Below the pieces are notes generated by a model. It saw only the letters and a program-made list of their open reading frames with translations, had not been told where the DNA came from and did not search any database. Below, piece after piece: positions 24,341-34,024 of a DNA stretch of 34,024 nt; position 1 is the stretch's first letter; each line of letters starts with the position of its first letter. A program made the translations under genes and the position numbers. The stretch lies in NCBI GenBank assembly GCA_003153505.1, contig PLZA01000037.1:1-34024 (forward strand), given 5' to 3'. Origin of the DNA: Candidatus Dormiibacterota bacterium. Lineage in GTDB: Bacteria; Chloroflexota; Dormibacteria; Aeolococcales; Aeolococcaceae.

Positions 24341-26503
24341 TCAGCTGTAATAACCCAGGACGTCGACGATGAAATTGATATTGCCTAGGGCGTTGAAGAT
24401 GTTGATGAATGCCGGCAGCAACCCAACTGGGACAACAACGAGATTGGTCACCGGCTCAAACGACGGTACGTTGAGGTCCGATGTATTCGGGCGGTAATAC
24501 CCCAAGTACACCGTCGCGAACGTCGCGCTTGTTGCGTTCACGGCTGTCACATTCATCACGACCGCAACAGGCGAGCCTGGATTGCCCGTGAACTGAGGCA
24601 CACCGTCGACGCCTGTGACGTCGACGGTCAGCATCTTGCCAGCTCCCACCGAGCCCACAGTACAGCCCGCTACGTTGCCATTGCCCACCTGCGTGTTGCA
24701 CACACGAGCCGGAGTGAGGGCCGTAAATCGCGCACCGGAACCAGAGCCAAACCAGCCATCCACGTCGACCGCAACGTTCACGGAGCCGATACCGTTCCAG
24801 ATGGACACCAGGCCAGTGGTCGATACCCGAACCATGACGCGGTTCGGCACGGCTGTCCCAGCCTTCAGATTGACGTTCGACACATTCGGCCTGCCAACGT
24901 CGCTGGGATAGGCGGTGAGCACTGTGGTCTGCGTGGGGTCGATTGCCGTGAGATTGAAAACCACGGCGCTGACGCCCGTTGCCGGGATGCCATCCGAGGC
25001 GGTGTGTACATTGAAACTAAGGGAGTCACCGCCGCGGATCGGCGATGCGCCGGACTGGTTGCATTGATTAGTAGCGATTCCAGCTCCGACGCGGGTATCG
25101 CAGATCCGCGCTGCCGCAACAGGGGTGTAGAGCCCCGTCGACCCGGACGACACATAACCCTCGACGTCCAGCGCGACATTGACTGCCCCGAGCGCATTGA
25201 AGAGGTCGATCTTCCCTCCGGCACTCACCGCTATCTCTGCCAGATTCGCGACGGACGAACCTGCTTGCGGGTTAATGTTCGAGGATCCCGGCTTCGAGAC
25301 CCCATCAGGGAAGAGCGTGAGGTAGGTCGCATCACTCGGCGCGATCGCGGTGACGTTAATGGCGACTGCGGTAATGCCTGATCCAGGGAGGCCGCCAACT
25401 CCATCGATCGTGACGACGCGCGTTGCCCCCTGCTGAATCGGACCCTCACCGGCGCCGGTGCTCCCCGTGTTGCACTGGTTGGGCGCAATGCCGGGCGCAA
25501 CCGGTCGCGTGTCACAAATGCGGAATGGCGCCACGGCCGTATAGCCCCCCGCCAGCGGCGTCGTGGAGATCGCGTATGTGTATGACGACGAACTGTTGAC
25601 AAGTGTTCCCCCTGTTGGGCTCCGAGCCAACGCCGCGATGGTGTCTGTACCAACTGACGGCAACGCGGCCGGCGTCGCGTAGGTAATTGTTATGGAGCCG
25701 TCGATGTCAGCACCGAAGCGGGTAGGGTTGTTGGTGACCCGTTCATTTCGCAGCCCGGCGAAGGTGTTCACGGCCGTCACAGTACCGCCCGAGGCCGCGG
25801 AGCTCGTTAACGAGAGATCAATGAAGGCACCAGGGATCGGCTGCGGCGTCGGAGTCGAATCGTCCAGCGCCGTCACCGTGACGATAGTCGAGGTGTGGGG
25901 TACAAGCGAACCAGTCGCTGCAATCGGCGTGTGGCTGAAAACAAGTCCGGCCACTGGTGAGAACACGTAGGTACCGGTCGCGCAAACACCCGGACCGACA
26001 CATTGACCCGTTGCGAGATCAAATGAACTGGTGTCGGACTCAGCGGCGACGACATCGCGGCCAGTGGCGCGCACGGGATTCGGTCCCAGGTAGGTGACCG
26101 GCACAGCATTTGAGACCGCGCCGTGGACGCCGTCGGGAGTCGCGTATGAGCAGCTCGCTGTAGTCAGGAAGGCTTGGGGTGTGGCTGTCAATGCGGTGCT
26201 CCCCGACGCCGCTGATCCACCCGGAGAAGGTGGGTTCGCAAAGAGGCCGGAATCAATGCTCAGGTACACGCTGGCCCCGACGGCGACCGCGGCACCATTC
26301 TCTTGAGGCTGCACGCACATCGTGACCGTGTTGCCGCCCGCATTGGCTGGGTGGAGTAGACCGGGTTGCTCAATTGGCAGCGGTGAGACGATCAGCGCGT
26401 TGTAGGCCGGCCCCGAAGCCGCAGCTTCGGAAGGCATGCCGACGGACACTGCGATAGCCACGCAGCCGGCTACTGCGGCGACGGCGAGCGAGCGTTGGTG
26501 CAC
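24341..26503 (-). CDS. Secreted protein with Ig-like region and three C-terminal Cys-pair repeats
   Basis: A 720-residue exported protein of unknown function. The GTG at 26503 follows AGGAGG. A signal peptide (about 1-29) ends near SEAAA-SG. Residues 30-315 are Ser/Thr/Ala-rich with four cysteines (63, 118, 168, 174), and about 186-295 look like a bacterial Ig-like domain. Three repeats follow (321-452, 459-585, 593-720). Each starts as in YTPVAAARICDTR, has a middle like GVSAVVFNLTAI and ends as in VNVAVDVDGW. Similar repeats are common in large secreted actinobacterial proteins, often beside hydrolase domains. No catalytic domain is recognised here, so a surface or adhesive role is only a guess. 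Its DNA looks less GC-rich than most of the window. Confidence 0.85.
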   Translation of the reverse strand: MHQRSLAVAAVAGCVAIAVSVGMPSEAAASGPAYNALIVSPLPIEQPGLLHPANAGGNTVTMCVQPQENGAAVAVGASVYLSIDSGLFANPPSPGGSAASGSTALTATPQAFLTTASCSYATPDGVHGAVSNAVPVTYLGPNPVRATGRDVVAAESDTSSFDLATGQCVGPGVCATGTYVFSPVAGLVFSHTPIAATGSLVPHTSTIVTVTALDDSTPTPQPIPGAFIDLSLTSSAASGGTVTAVNTFAGLRNERVTNNPTRFGADIDGSITITYATPAALPSVGTDTIAALARSPTGGTLVNSSSSYTYAISTTPLAGGYTAVAPFRICDTRPVAPGIAPNQCNTGSTGAGEGPIQQGATRVVTIDGVGGLPGSGITAVAINVTAIAPSDATYLTLFPDGVSKPGSSNINPQAGSSVANLAEIAVSAGGKIDLFNALGAVNVALDVEGYVSSGSTGLYTPVAAARICDTRVGAGIATNQCNQSGASPIRGGDSLSFNVHTASDGIPATGVSAVVFNLTAIDPTQTTVLTAYPSDVGRPNVSNVNLKAGTAVPNRVMVRVSTTGLVSIWNGIGSVNVAVDVDGWFGSGSGARFTALTPARVCNTQVGNGNVAGCTVGSVGAGKMLTVDVTGVDGVPQFTGNPGSPVAVVMNVTAVNATSATFATVYLGYYRPNTSDLNVPSFEPVTNLVVVPVGLLPAFINIFNALGNINFIVDVLGYYS
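24344..25543 (-). repeat. Three tandem repeats of about 130 residues in the secreted protein
   Basis: Each unit has a Y/F-T-x-[VL]-x-P/A-x-R-[IV]-C-[DN]-T opening, a second cysteine 12-14 residues later (C330/C344, C468/C481, C602/C614) and a closing V-[AD]-V-x-G-[YW]. The cysteine pairs suggest one disulfide per unit. DNA identity between units is low, so the duplication is old. Confidence 0.8.
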
Positions 26504-26790
26504 GAGCAGGACCCTCCTGAATCGCCTAGTGTCGCCATCACGGAGTGCCCTTGTCTGAGGTACGCCTGAGAGAAAGCACTCGACCTCGGTCCGGGTTACC
26601 CCGTTCTGAGCCCGAGCACCTCAGCGCACCCGATGCCGAGCTTCACTCGGCGCCTAATCGAGAGGGCCGCGCGTGTACCAGCTCATCCTGTCCAAAGCGG
26701 TCGCGACTGGGTGGTTGGCTGTGTGGGATGGCAAGCACTCCCCGGGGTCGAGAGGCACTGCAGTCGTGCTGCACTTCCCCTACAACGGAT
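26504..26790. other. Intergenic stretch between secreted-protein and DUF3500 genes
   Basis: No convincing gene in 287 bp. It holds the ribosome-binding site of the secreted-protein gene and a small hairpin at 26635-26651 (GCCGAG-CTTCA-CTCGGC) that could end the DUF3500 transcript, though no T tract follows. Short open frames here are overlaps of no recognisable family. Confidence 0.5.
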
Positions 26791-28014
26791 TCAGCCCTGA
26801 CTGCGTCCCTGGTGGTCGAAGCGCATGTGGTGCTCGGCCAAGAGGTCGGCACCGTAGTCACCGCCGTTCGGCGTGCGCATGATGGTGTGGATGTGGTGCC
26901 GCGACGGCTCGGGATTGTCGAACGCCACACCCGGAAGGTGCTCGAACTCGATCAGCACGACGGGGCTGTGCAGCCGGTAGTAGAAGGGGTCGGTCGGGCC
27001 GGTGCCGCCCATCCAGGCGAACCAGGTGTCGTCGAGGTGTCCGGCGACTTCGTCCATCTTCACTGTTGCGTATCCGTCGCTCGCCCACCCAACGTAGGCC
27101 ATGATCGCGTCCGCCAGTCTGACTCGCTGCGCGTCCGAGAGGCCGTCGGCTCGGATACCGCAGTATGGGACCACCGCATTGTCGCGGAACGCGCCGGCCT
27201 GCGTCAGGTTGTCGACCGGGTGCCGCAAGTGGGCTGGGATCGCATCCGGCATGATCGAGGCGTACTGGATCGCAACCTGTTGCTGATCCGCATCGAGCGA
27301 ACGGATCAGGTCGAGGCCGACACGGGCCTCGATGTCGAGCACTCGAATTCCGGCGAAACGACCAGCTCGACCTTCGCACGGCTCGGAACCCATGAAGATC
27401 GGCGTCATCGCCATTTCGTTGCCGACGACGACGCAATTGATGGCCAGATGGTGCCCGTCGAATTGGAATCCCCACGGCACATCCGCAGCAGGCACGCCAA
27501 AGAAGGACACGAAATATGGCCATTCGCCGAAATCATCTGCCCGGCCAGTCAACTGTGCAAGCAGATCGTTGAGGCGCATGATGTCGCGAGCCTGCGCATA
27601 GCCCCGAGTCGACAGCGTGACGCGGAGCAAGTCGAGGAATGCGTCCCGCTGAAGGGTCGACAGTTCCTCGAGCATGACCCCGTGTCGATACACGTTGATG
27701 TGTGGGTTGAACCATGCCCGCCACTGGTTCGACTCAAACGGAAAGCTCAAGCGCGAGCGCGTCGGTGTCTCCAGCAAGTCCAGAAATCCCGCGGCTGCCT
27801 CCCGGATCGCTTCGGTCGCTAGCCCGGTTCGAATCCGGTCGCGAGCGGCGACAGATCCATCCGTTGTGACACCGCGAAACGGTTCGGCAAGCGCGGCATC
27901 GTTCTCCGCAAGAAACGCCCCAAAGAACTGAGCCACCTCCGGAATCTCTCGAACCGGCGAACGCGCCGAGATCGACATGCCCTCGCGAACCCCGAACTCG
28001 GTCCAATCGCTCAC
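26791..28014 (-). CDS. DUF3500 family protein
   Basis: A 407-residue protein matching the DUF3500 pattern, whose function is unknown. Landmarks are WGFQFDGHHLAINCVVVGN, TPIFMGSEP, DPFYYRLHSPVVLIEFEH, and near the C-terminus HHIHTIMRTPNGGDYGADLL with an H-x-H pair, followed by HHMRFDH. The clustered histidines suggest a metal site, but this is inference. GTG at 28014 is chosen because GGAGAG lies seven bases upstream. ATG 27978 is also possible but has no well-placed ribosome-binding site. No signal peptide is visible. It lies 287 bp upstream of the secreted protein on the same strand and 171 bp downstream of the acyl-CoA dehydrogenase gene. Confidence 0.82.
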   Translation of the reverse strand: MSDWTEFGVREGMSISARSPVREIPEVAQFFGAFLAENDAALAEPFRGVTTDGSVAARDRIRTGLATEAIREAAAGFLDLLETPTRSRLSFPFESNQWRAWFNPHINVYRHGVMLEELSTLQRDAFLDLLRVTLSTRGYAQARDIMRLNDLLAQLTGRADDFGEWPYFVSFFGVPAADVPWGFQFDGHHLAINCVVVGNEMAMTPIFMGSEPCEGRAGRFAGIRVLDIEARVGLDLIRSLDADQQQVAIQYASIMPDAIPAHLRHPVDNLTQAGAFRDNAVVPYCGIRADGLSDAQRVRLADAIMAYVGWASDGYATVKMDEVAGHLDDTWFAWMGGTGPTDPFYYRLHSPVVLIEFEHLPGVAFDNPEPSRHHIHTIMRTPNGGDYGADLLAEHHMRFDHQGRSQG

Positions 28015-28087
28015 TCGGTCTCTCTCCGTTTCGCTCCAACTCGTGCAGATCGGGACCGAAAGATCCGGTCGCGAACGGCAAAAGGCA

Positions 28088-28116
28088 AAGGTAAGAGATT
28101 CACGGGGCGCCCGCAA
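28088..28116 (-). promoter_or_regulatory. Possible promoter of the DUF3500 gene
   Basis: On the minus strand TTGCGG (28111-28116), 17 bases, TACCTT (28088-28093). Each matches the sigma-70 consensus at three positions. The spacing is ideal but the hexamers are weak. Confidence 0.3.
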
Positions 28117-28131
28117 GGGCTGATCGGGCGA

Positions 28132-28148
28132 CCCAAGCGCACCTTGGG
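28132..28148 (-). terminator. Hairpin after the acyl-CoA dehydrogenase gene
   Basis: CCCAAG, a five-base loop and CTTGGG lie 38 bp past the dehydrogenase stop. No T tract follows. It may mark the end of the ATP synthase-kinase-dehydrogenase transcript. Confidence 0.3.
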
Positions 28149-28185
28149 CGAAACTCGGCCCGACCTCCTCGCGCCGGCCCTACAC

Positions 28186-29397
28186 CTACGCGCGACCCTC
28201 TTCGCGCTTCATCTCCTCCCGACCGATGATCGAGAGGTGCACCTCGTCCGGTCCGTCCATGAACCGGGCCGATCGCGCGTAGGCGAACATCTGCGTCAGC
28301 GGGAAGTCCTGGGACACGCCGGCGCCGCCGTGGACCTGAATGGCACGGTCGATCACCGCCTGGGCCACGTTGGGCGCGACCACCTTGATGGCGGAGATCT
28401 CGAAGCGCGCGCCCAGGCTGCCCTGAGTGTCGAGGAGCCATGCGGCCTTCTGGCACAGCAACCTCGCCTGCTCGATCTCGATCCGTGACTTGGCGATCTG
28501 CTCACGGACGACACCCTGTTCGGCGAGGCGTTTGCCGAATGCCGTGCGTGACTTCGCCCGCTCGCACATCAGGGACAGCGCATGCTCGGCTGCCCCGATC
28601 AGGCGCATGCAGTGGTGCAGGCGTCCAGGGCCGAGCCGCGCCTGAGCGATCATGAACGCGGTGCCCTCATCGCCGATGCGATTGGTCTGCGGAACCCGGA
28701 CGTTCTCGAGCAGGACCTCGCAATGGCTGCCCGGGTCGTCGAACCCGTAGACCTTGAGCTGCCGGACAATGGTCACGCCGGGTGTGCCGAACGGGACCAG
28801 CACCATGGTGTGGCGCGCATGACGCTCCGCATCGGGATGGGTCATCCCGATGAGCAGGATCACCTTCGCATTGGGATGAGCAGCGCCGCTGGTGAACCAC
28901 TTACGGCCATTGATGACATAATCATCCCCGTCGCGATCGATGCGCGTGGCGAGCTGCGTCGGGTCCGAGCTCGCCACGCCGGGCTCGGTCATGCCGATGC
29001 ACGACCGGATCTCACCGGCCAGGAGTGGTTCGAGCCATGTGTGCTGCTGTTCGTCGGTGCCGAACTGCGCGAGCACCTCCATGTTCCCGGTGTCGGGCGC
29101 CGAGCAGTTCATCGCCTCTGACGCGATGGGGCTCCAGCCCATGATCTCCGCGAGCGCCCCGTACTCGAGATTGGTGAGCCCGGGACCGAAGCGCTTGTCG
29201 GGGAGGAAGAGGTTCCAGAGGCCGCGCCGGCGCGCCTCGGCCTTCAACTCCTCCATGACCGGTGAGATGCGCTGCGGGATCGTCTCGGCCGAGAAGCCCG
29301 CCCAGTACTCCTCCTCCGCCGGCCGGATCCGCTCGTCCATGAAGCGCCAGACCTTCTCACTGAGCTCACGCACCCGCTGTGTCTCCGCGAAGTCCAT
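28186..29397 (-). CDS. Acyl-CoA dehydrogenase, ACAD10/11-like
   Basis: A 403-residue FAD enzyme of the acyl-CoA dehydrogenase superfamily. Conserved parts are CIGMTEPGVASSDPTQLAT and YVINGRKWFTSGA in the N-terminal and middle domains, RLGPGRLHHCMRLIGAAEHAL, and RAKSRTAFGKRLAEQGVV. Near the end are IQVHGGAGVSQDFPLTQMFAYARSARFMDGPDEVH, the last motif being typical of the ACAD11 group. AAGGAGG lies six bases before the ATG, and the upstream kinase gene ends two bases before it. The pair equals the two halves of animal ACAD10/11 and resembles LvaA/LvaC of Pseudomonas. It may therefore act on phosphorylated 4-hydroxyacyl-CoAs rather than as a simple beta-oxidation enzyme. Confidence 0.92.
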   Translation of the reverse strand: MDFAETQRVRELSEKVWRFMDERIRPAEEEYWAGFSAETIPQRISPVMEELKAEARRRGLWNLFLPDKRFGPGLTNLEYGALAEIMGWSPIASEAMNCSAPDTGNMEVLAQFGTDEQQHTWLEPLLAGEIRSCIGMTEPGVASSDPTQLATRIDRDGDDYVINGRKWFTSGAAHPNAKVILLIGMTHPDAERHARHTMVLVPFGTPGVTIVRQLKVYGFDDPGSHCEVLLENVRVPQTNRIGDEGTAFMIAQARLGPGRLHHCMRLIGAAEHALSLMCERAKSRTAFGKRLAEQGVVREQIAKSRIEIEQARLLCQKAAWLLDTQGSLGARFEISAIKVVAPNVAQAVIDRAIQVHGGAGVSQDFPLTQMFAYARSARFMDGPDEVHLSIIGREEMKREEGRA

Positions 29398-29399
29398 GT

Positions 29400-30452
29400 T
29401 CAGCCTCCTTCGGTGGAACGCAAGCGCTCCAGTGCGGTCAGTCCACTCTCGACGACGGCCGGCACCATCTCACCCATCGTCTCGAAGCCCTCGCCCACGG
29501 TCATGCCCATCAGGAATCGCGCGGTGATCCCCTCTGCGATGATCGCGAGCTTGTATGCCCCGAGCGCGATGTACCAGTCGAGCGAGGTGAGGTCGCGCTC
29601 GGTTCCGGCAGCGTAATCGCGGAGCAGGTCGGCCCGCTTGGCGAAGCCATCCTCGACGGTGATCGCCCGGCCGTGTAGCGTCCGCGCGGCGGCCTCCGAG
29701 TCGTCGTCGGCCCAGTAGACGCAGAGCAGGCCGACATCACAGAGTGGATCGCCGATGGTGCACATCTCCCAGTCGATCACGGCGACGATGCGCGACGGGT
29801 CGGCGGGCGCGTACATCACATTGTCCAGTCGATAGTCGCCGTGCACGATGCCCGGAGCCGACGGCGCCGGCACCGTCTCGTCAAGCCGGCGGCGCAAGGC
29901 CTCGATGCTCGGCAGGTCGCGTGTCTTCGACGCTTCCCACTGCTGCCACCAGCGCCGCACCTGGCGAGCGAGGAATCCGTCGGGATGTCCGAAGTCGCCA
30001 AGTCCGATCGGTTCCGGGTCGATGGCGTGCAGTTGCAGGAGTGTGTCGATCAATGCCGTGGACATCTTCCGGCGCGTCTCCCTCGTGTCCGGGAACTCAG
30101 CCGGCAACGCATCGCGCACGACATGGCCGTCGACCCACTCCATGACATAGAAGCGGGCGCCGATGATCGAGGCGTCCTCGCACAGCACGATCACGCGCGG
30201 TACCGGGATACCGGTGTCCTGGAGCGCCAGGAGCACGCGGTATTCACGGGCCATGTCGTGCGCCGTCGGGAGCACGTGCGCGAGCGGGGGGCGGCGCACG
30301 ACGAACCGTCGCTGGCCGTCATCGACAATGTAGGTGAGGTTCGAGCGGCCACCGGGGATGACCTCGGCGCGGAGCGCGCCGGCAAGGCCGCCGACGCGGG
30401 GTGCGAGGTACTGTCCGAGCGCGTCGAGGTCGAGCCCTGGCGGCGAGGTCAC
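29400..30452 (-). CDS. APH-fold phosphotransferase (ACAD10/11 N-terminal kinase type)
   Basis: A 350-residue kinase-like protein. The N-lobe has PGGRSNLTYIVDDGQRRFVVRR and FYVMEWVDG. The catalytic loop is IVHGDYRLDNVMY and the metal motif VIDWEMCTIGDPLCDVG, both intact, so it should be an active kinase. It belongs to the group fused to acyl-CoA dehydrogenase in animal ACAD10/11 and found as LvaA in levulinate catabolism, where 4-hydroxyacyl-CoA is phosphorylated. It is not expected to be an antibiotic kinase. GTG at 30452 overlaps the atpC stop as GTGA, tying its translation to the ATP synthase operon. No LvaB-like small gene is seen. Confidence 0.9.
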   Translation of the reverse strand: MTSPPGLDLDALGQYLAPRVGGLAGALRAEVIPGGRSNLTYIVDDGQRRFVVRRPPLAHVLPTAHDMAREYRVLLALQDTGIPVPRVIVLCEDASIIGARFYVMEWVDGHVVRDALPAEFPDTRETRRKMSTALIDTLLQLHAIDPEPIGLGDFGHPDGFLARQVRRWWQQWEASKTRDLPSIEALRRRLDETVPAPSAPGIVHGDYRLDNVMYAPADPSRIVAVIDWEMCTIGDPLCDVGLLCVYWADDDSEAAARTLHGRAITVEDGFAKRADLLRDYAAGTERDLTSLDWYIALGAYKLAIIAEGITARFLMGMTVGEGFETMGEMVPAVVESGLTALERLRSTEGG

Positions 30453-30874
30453 TGGGCGGGCGGATGCCCGCCGTGTCGGCGGCGCCGAACGTCGGCGACG
30501 CGCAGCCGGAGTTCGGCGCGCTCGAGCGCGAGCGACGCTTCGTAGTTGCCGATGTCCTGCGCGAGCAGTTCCTGGGCACGTTTCCGCGACTCCTCGGCGC
30601 GGGCTTCGTCGATGTCTTCGGCGCGCTCCGCCGCGTCGGCGAGGATGGTGACCTTGTCCGGGAGCACCTCGAGGAACCCTCCGGCGACGAACAGGATGTG
30701 TTCCGCCTCGCCGTTGCGAACCATCACCTCGCCGGTCCGGAGCGGTGTCAGCAGAGGGATGTGGTTCGGGAGCACGCCGAGATCGCCCTCGACGCCAGGT
30801 GCGAGCACGAAGTCCGCCTCCTCGCTGAGGATGCGACCCTCAGCCGTGACGAGCTCGACCTGAAGCTTGGCCAT
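30449..30874 (-). CDS. atpC: ATP synthase epsilon subunit
   Basis: The 141-residue central-stalk subunit of F1, which couples rotation and can inhibit ATP hydrolysis. The N-terminal beta-sandwich contains VELVTAEGRILSEEADFVLAPGVEGDLGVLPNHIPLLTPLRTGEV and FVAGGFLEVLPDKVTILAD. The C-terminal helical hairpin follows, with IDEARA, which fits the I/L-D-x-x-R-A motif that binds regulatory ATP in Bacillus PS3 epsilon. The C-terminus is basic (RRRRHGG). ATG at 30874 follows the atpD stop by five bases, with AAGGA upstream. Its TGA overlaps the start of the APH-type kinase. Confidence 0.96.
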   Translation of the reverse strand: MAKLQVELVTAEGRILSEEADFVLAPGVEGDLGVLPNHIPLLTPLRTGEVMVRNGEAEHILFVAGGFLEVLPDKVTILADAAERAEDIDEARAEESRKRAQELLAQDIGNYEASLALERAELRLRVADVRRRRHGGHPPAQ

Positions 30875-30879
30875 CGCGG

Positions 30880-33455
<2,576 letters not shown>

Positions 33456-33508
33456 GAAGCGTCAGCCTCCGAAGGCCCGGGTCGAGGCGCCGTTGAGCAC
33501 GCGCGTCG

Positions 33509-34024
33509 TCATCCGGCGAAGGTCTTCTTGAACTCTTCGACGGCGGAGCGCAGCGTCTTCTCCATCTCGTCGGAGATGCGCGCGTTCTCGGTCACGTCCG
33601 CCTCGATCTCGGGGTGGGTCTGGTCCATGAATCGCAGCAGGCTCTTCTCGAAGTCGCGCACGCGGTCGAGAGGAACGTCGTCCAGGTACCCGCGTGCTCC
33701 GGCGAAGATGCTGATGACCTGCTTGGCGAACGGCATCGGCTCGTACTGCGGTTGCTTGAGCAACTCGGTCATGCGCTGGCCGCGATCGAGGCGATCACGG
33801 GTTCCCTTGTCGAGGTCCGCCGCGAACTGCGCGAAGGCGGCGAGCTCGCGGTACTGCGCAAGGTCGAGGCGCAGCTGACCGGCAACCTGCTTCATCGCCT
33901 TGGTCTGGGCATCACCGCCCACACGCGAGACCGAAAGACCGACGTTGATGGCGGGGCGGATGCCGGCGTTGAAGAGGTCGGTCTCGAGGTAGATCTGACC
34001 GTCGGTGATCGAGATGACGTTGGT
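33509..34024 (-). CDS. atpA: ATP synthase alpha subunit, 5' end outside window
   Basis: The last 172 residues of the non-catalytic F1 alpha chain are visible. The window begins in [21 protein letters not shown], then [42 protein letters not shown] and [22 protein letters not shown]. The C-terminal helical domain ends [19 protein letters not shown]. All are typical. An internal GTG at 33922 (VGGDAQ) is not a start, because the frame runs open to the window edge with alpha-chain sequence. The N-terminal nucleotide-binding domain lies to the right of this window. Confidence 0.97.
   Translation of the reverse strand, partial: TNVISITDGQIYLETDLFNAGIRPAINVGLSVSRVGGDAQTKAMKQVAGQLRLDLAQYRELAAFAQFAADLDKGTRDRLDRGQRMTELLKQPQYEPMPFAKQVISIFAGARGYLDDVPLDRVRDFEKSLLRFMDQTHPEIEADVTENARISDEMEKTLRSAVEEFKKTFAG

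Noticed and set aside
26504..26790. Small open frames between the secreted-protein and DUF3500 genes
   Set aside because: They are short, lack ribosome-binding sites or recognisable sequence, and mostly overlap the ends of the flanking genes.
29400..30452. The APH-fold gene as an aminoglycoside resistance determinant
   Set aside because: The fold is shared, but the neighbouring ACAD11-type dehydrogenase and sequence character place it in the acyl-CoA-linked kinase group.

Overview
The window comes from a GC-rich bacterium. Several traits fit a high-GC Gram-positive-like lineage of the Actinobacteriota, Chloroflexota or Dormibacterota type: a DtxR-family repressor with an iron box, a CIRCE-controlled groES-groEL operon, a DesK/DesR-like two-component system, a MurA with Asp in place of the catalytic Cys, a CdaA diadenylate cyclase, and actinobacterial-style secreted repeats. 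I cannot fix the phylum from sequence alone. There are no rRNA or tRNA genes, no CRISPR array and no recognisable insertion sequence. Coding density is very high, and many neighbours overlap by four bases (ATGA or GTGA, and once CTGA).

Layout from left to right. (1) 1-4.8 kb: the start of asparagine synthetase asnB (cut by the window edge), groEL and groES behind a CIRCE element, an FTR1 iron permease with a near-consensus DtxR/IdeR box, and the dtxR-like regulator. (2) 4.75-12 kb: the t6A tRNA-modification genes, in two halves on the minus strand (rimI-tsaD and thiL-tsaE-tsaB). Between them lies a plus-strand four-gene cassette: ABC ATPase, ABC-2 permease, histidine kinase and response regulator. 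(3) 12-19.2 kb: a plus-strand CHAP cell-wall hydrolase meets a minus-strand run argF-cdaA-cdaR-glmS-acpS::nnrD. This run links c-di-AMP synthesis to amino-sugar and cell-wall precursor supply, and it ends in a fused holo-ACP synthase/NAD(P)HX dehydratase. (4) 19.2-24.3 kb: a GT9 glycosyltransferase, an MreB-like protein and murA, then class I fructose-bisphosphate aldolase and a DinB/DUF664 protein. (5) 24.3-28 kb: an accessory-looking segment of less GC-rich DNA with a 720-residue secreted repeat protein and a DUF3500 protein. (6) 28.2-34 kb: an acyl-CoA dehydrogenase and an APH-fold kinase (a split version of ACAD10/11), translationally coupled to the end of the ATP synthase operon atpA-atpG-atpD-atpC. 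The window ends inside atpA.

The main oddities are these. AtpD carries a roughly 99-residue Ala/Asp tail encoded by 21-bp tandem repeats. tsaD seems to start at CTG, overlapping the rimI stop. A TANNNT box sits 6-8 nt upstream of five start codons that lack a Shine-Dalgarno sequence, which suggests leaderless mRNAs. The DtxR-like repressor has lost several canonical metal ligands, yet an iron box lies beside it. A large inverted repeat covers the start codon of the ABC ATPase. The cda operon carries glmS where Firmicutes have glmM.
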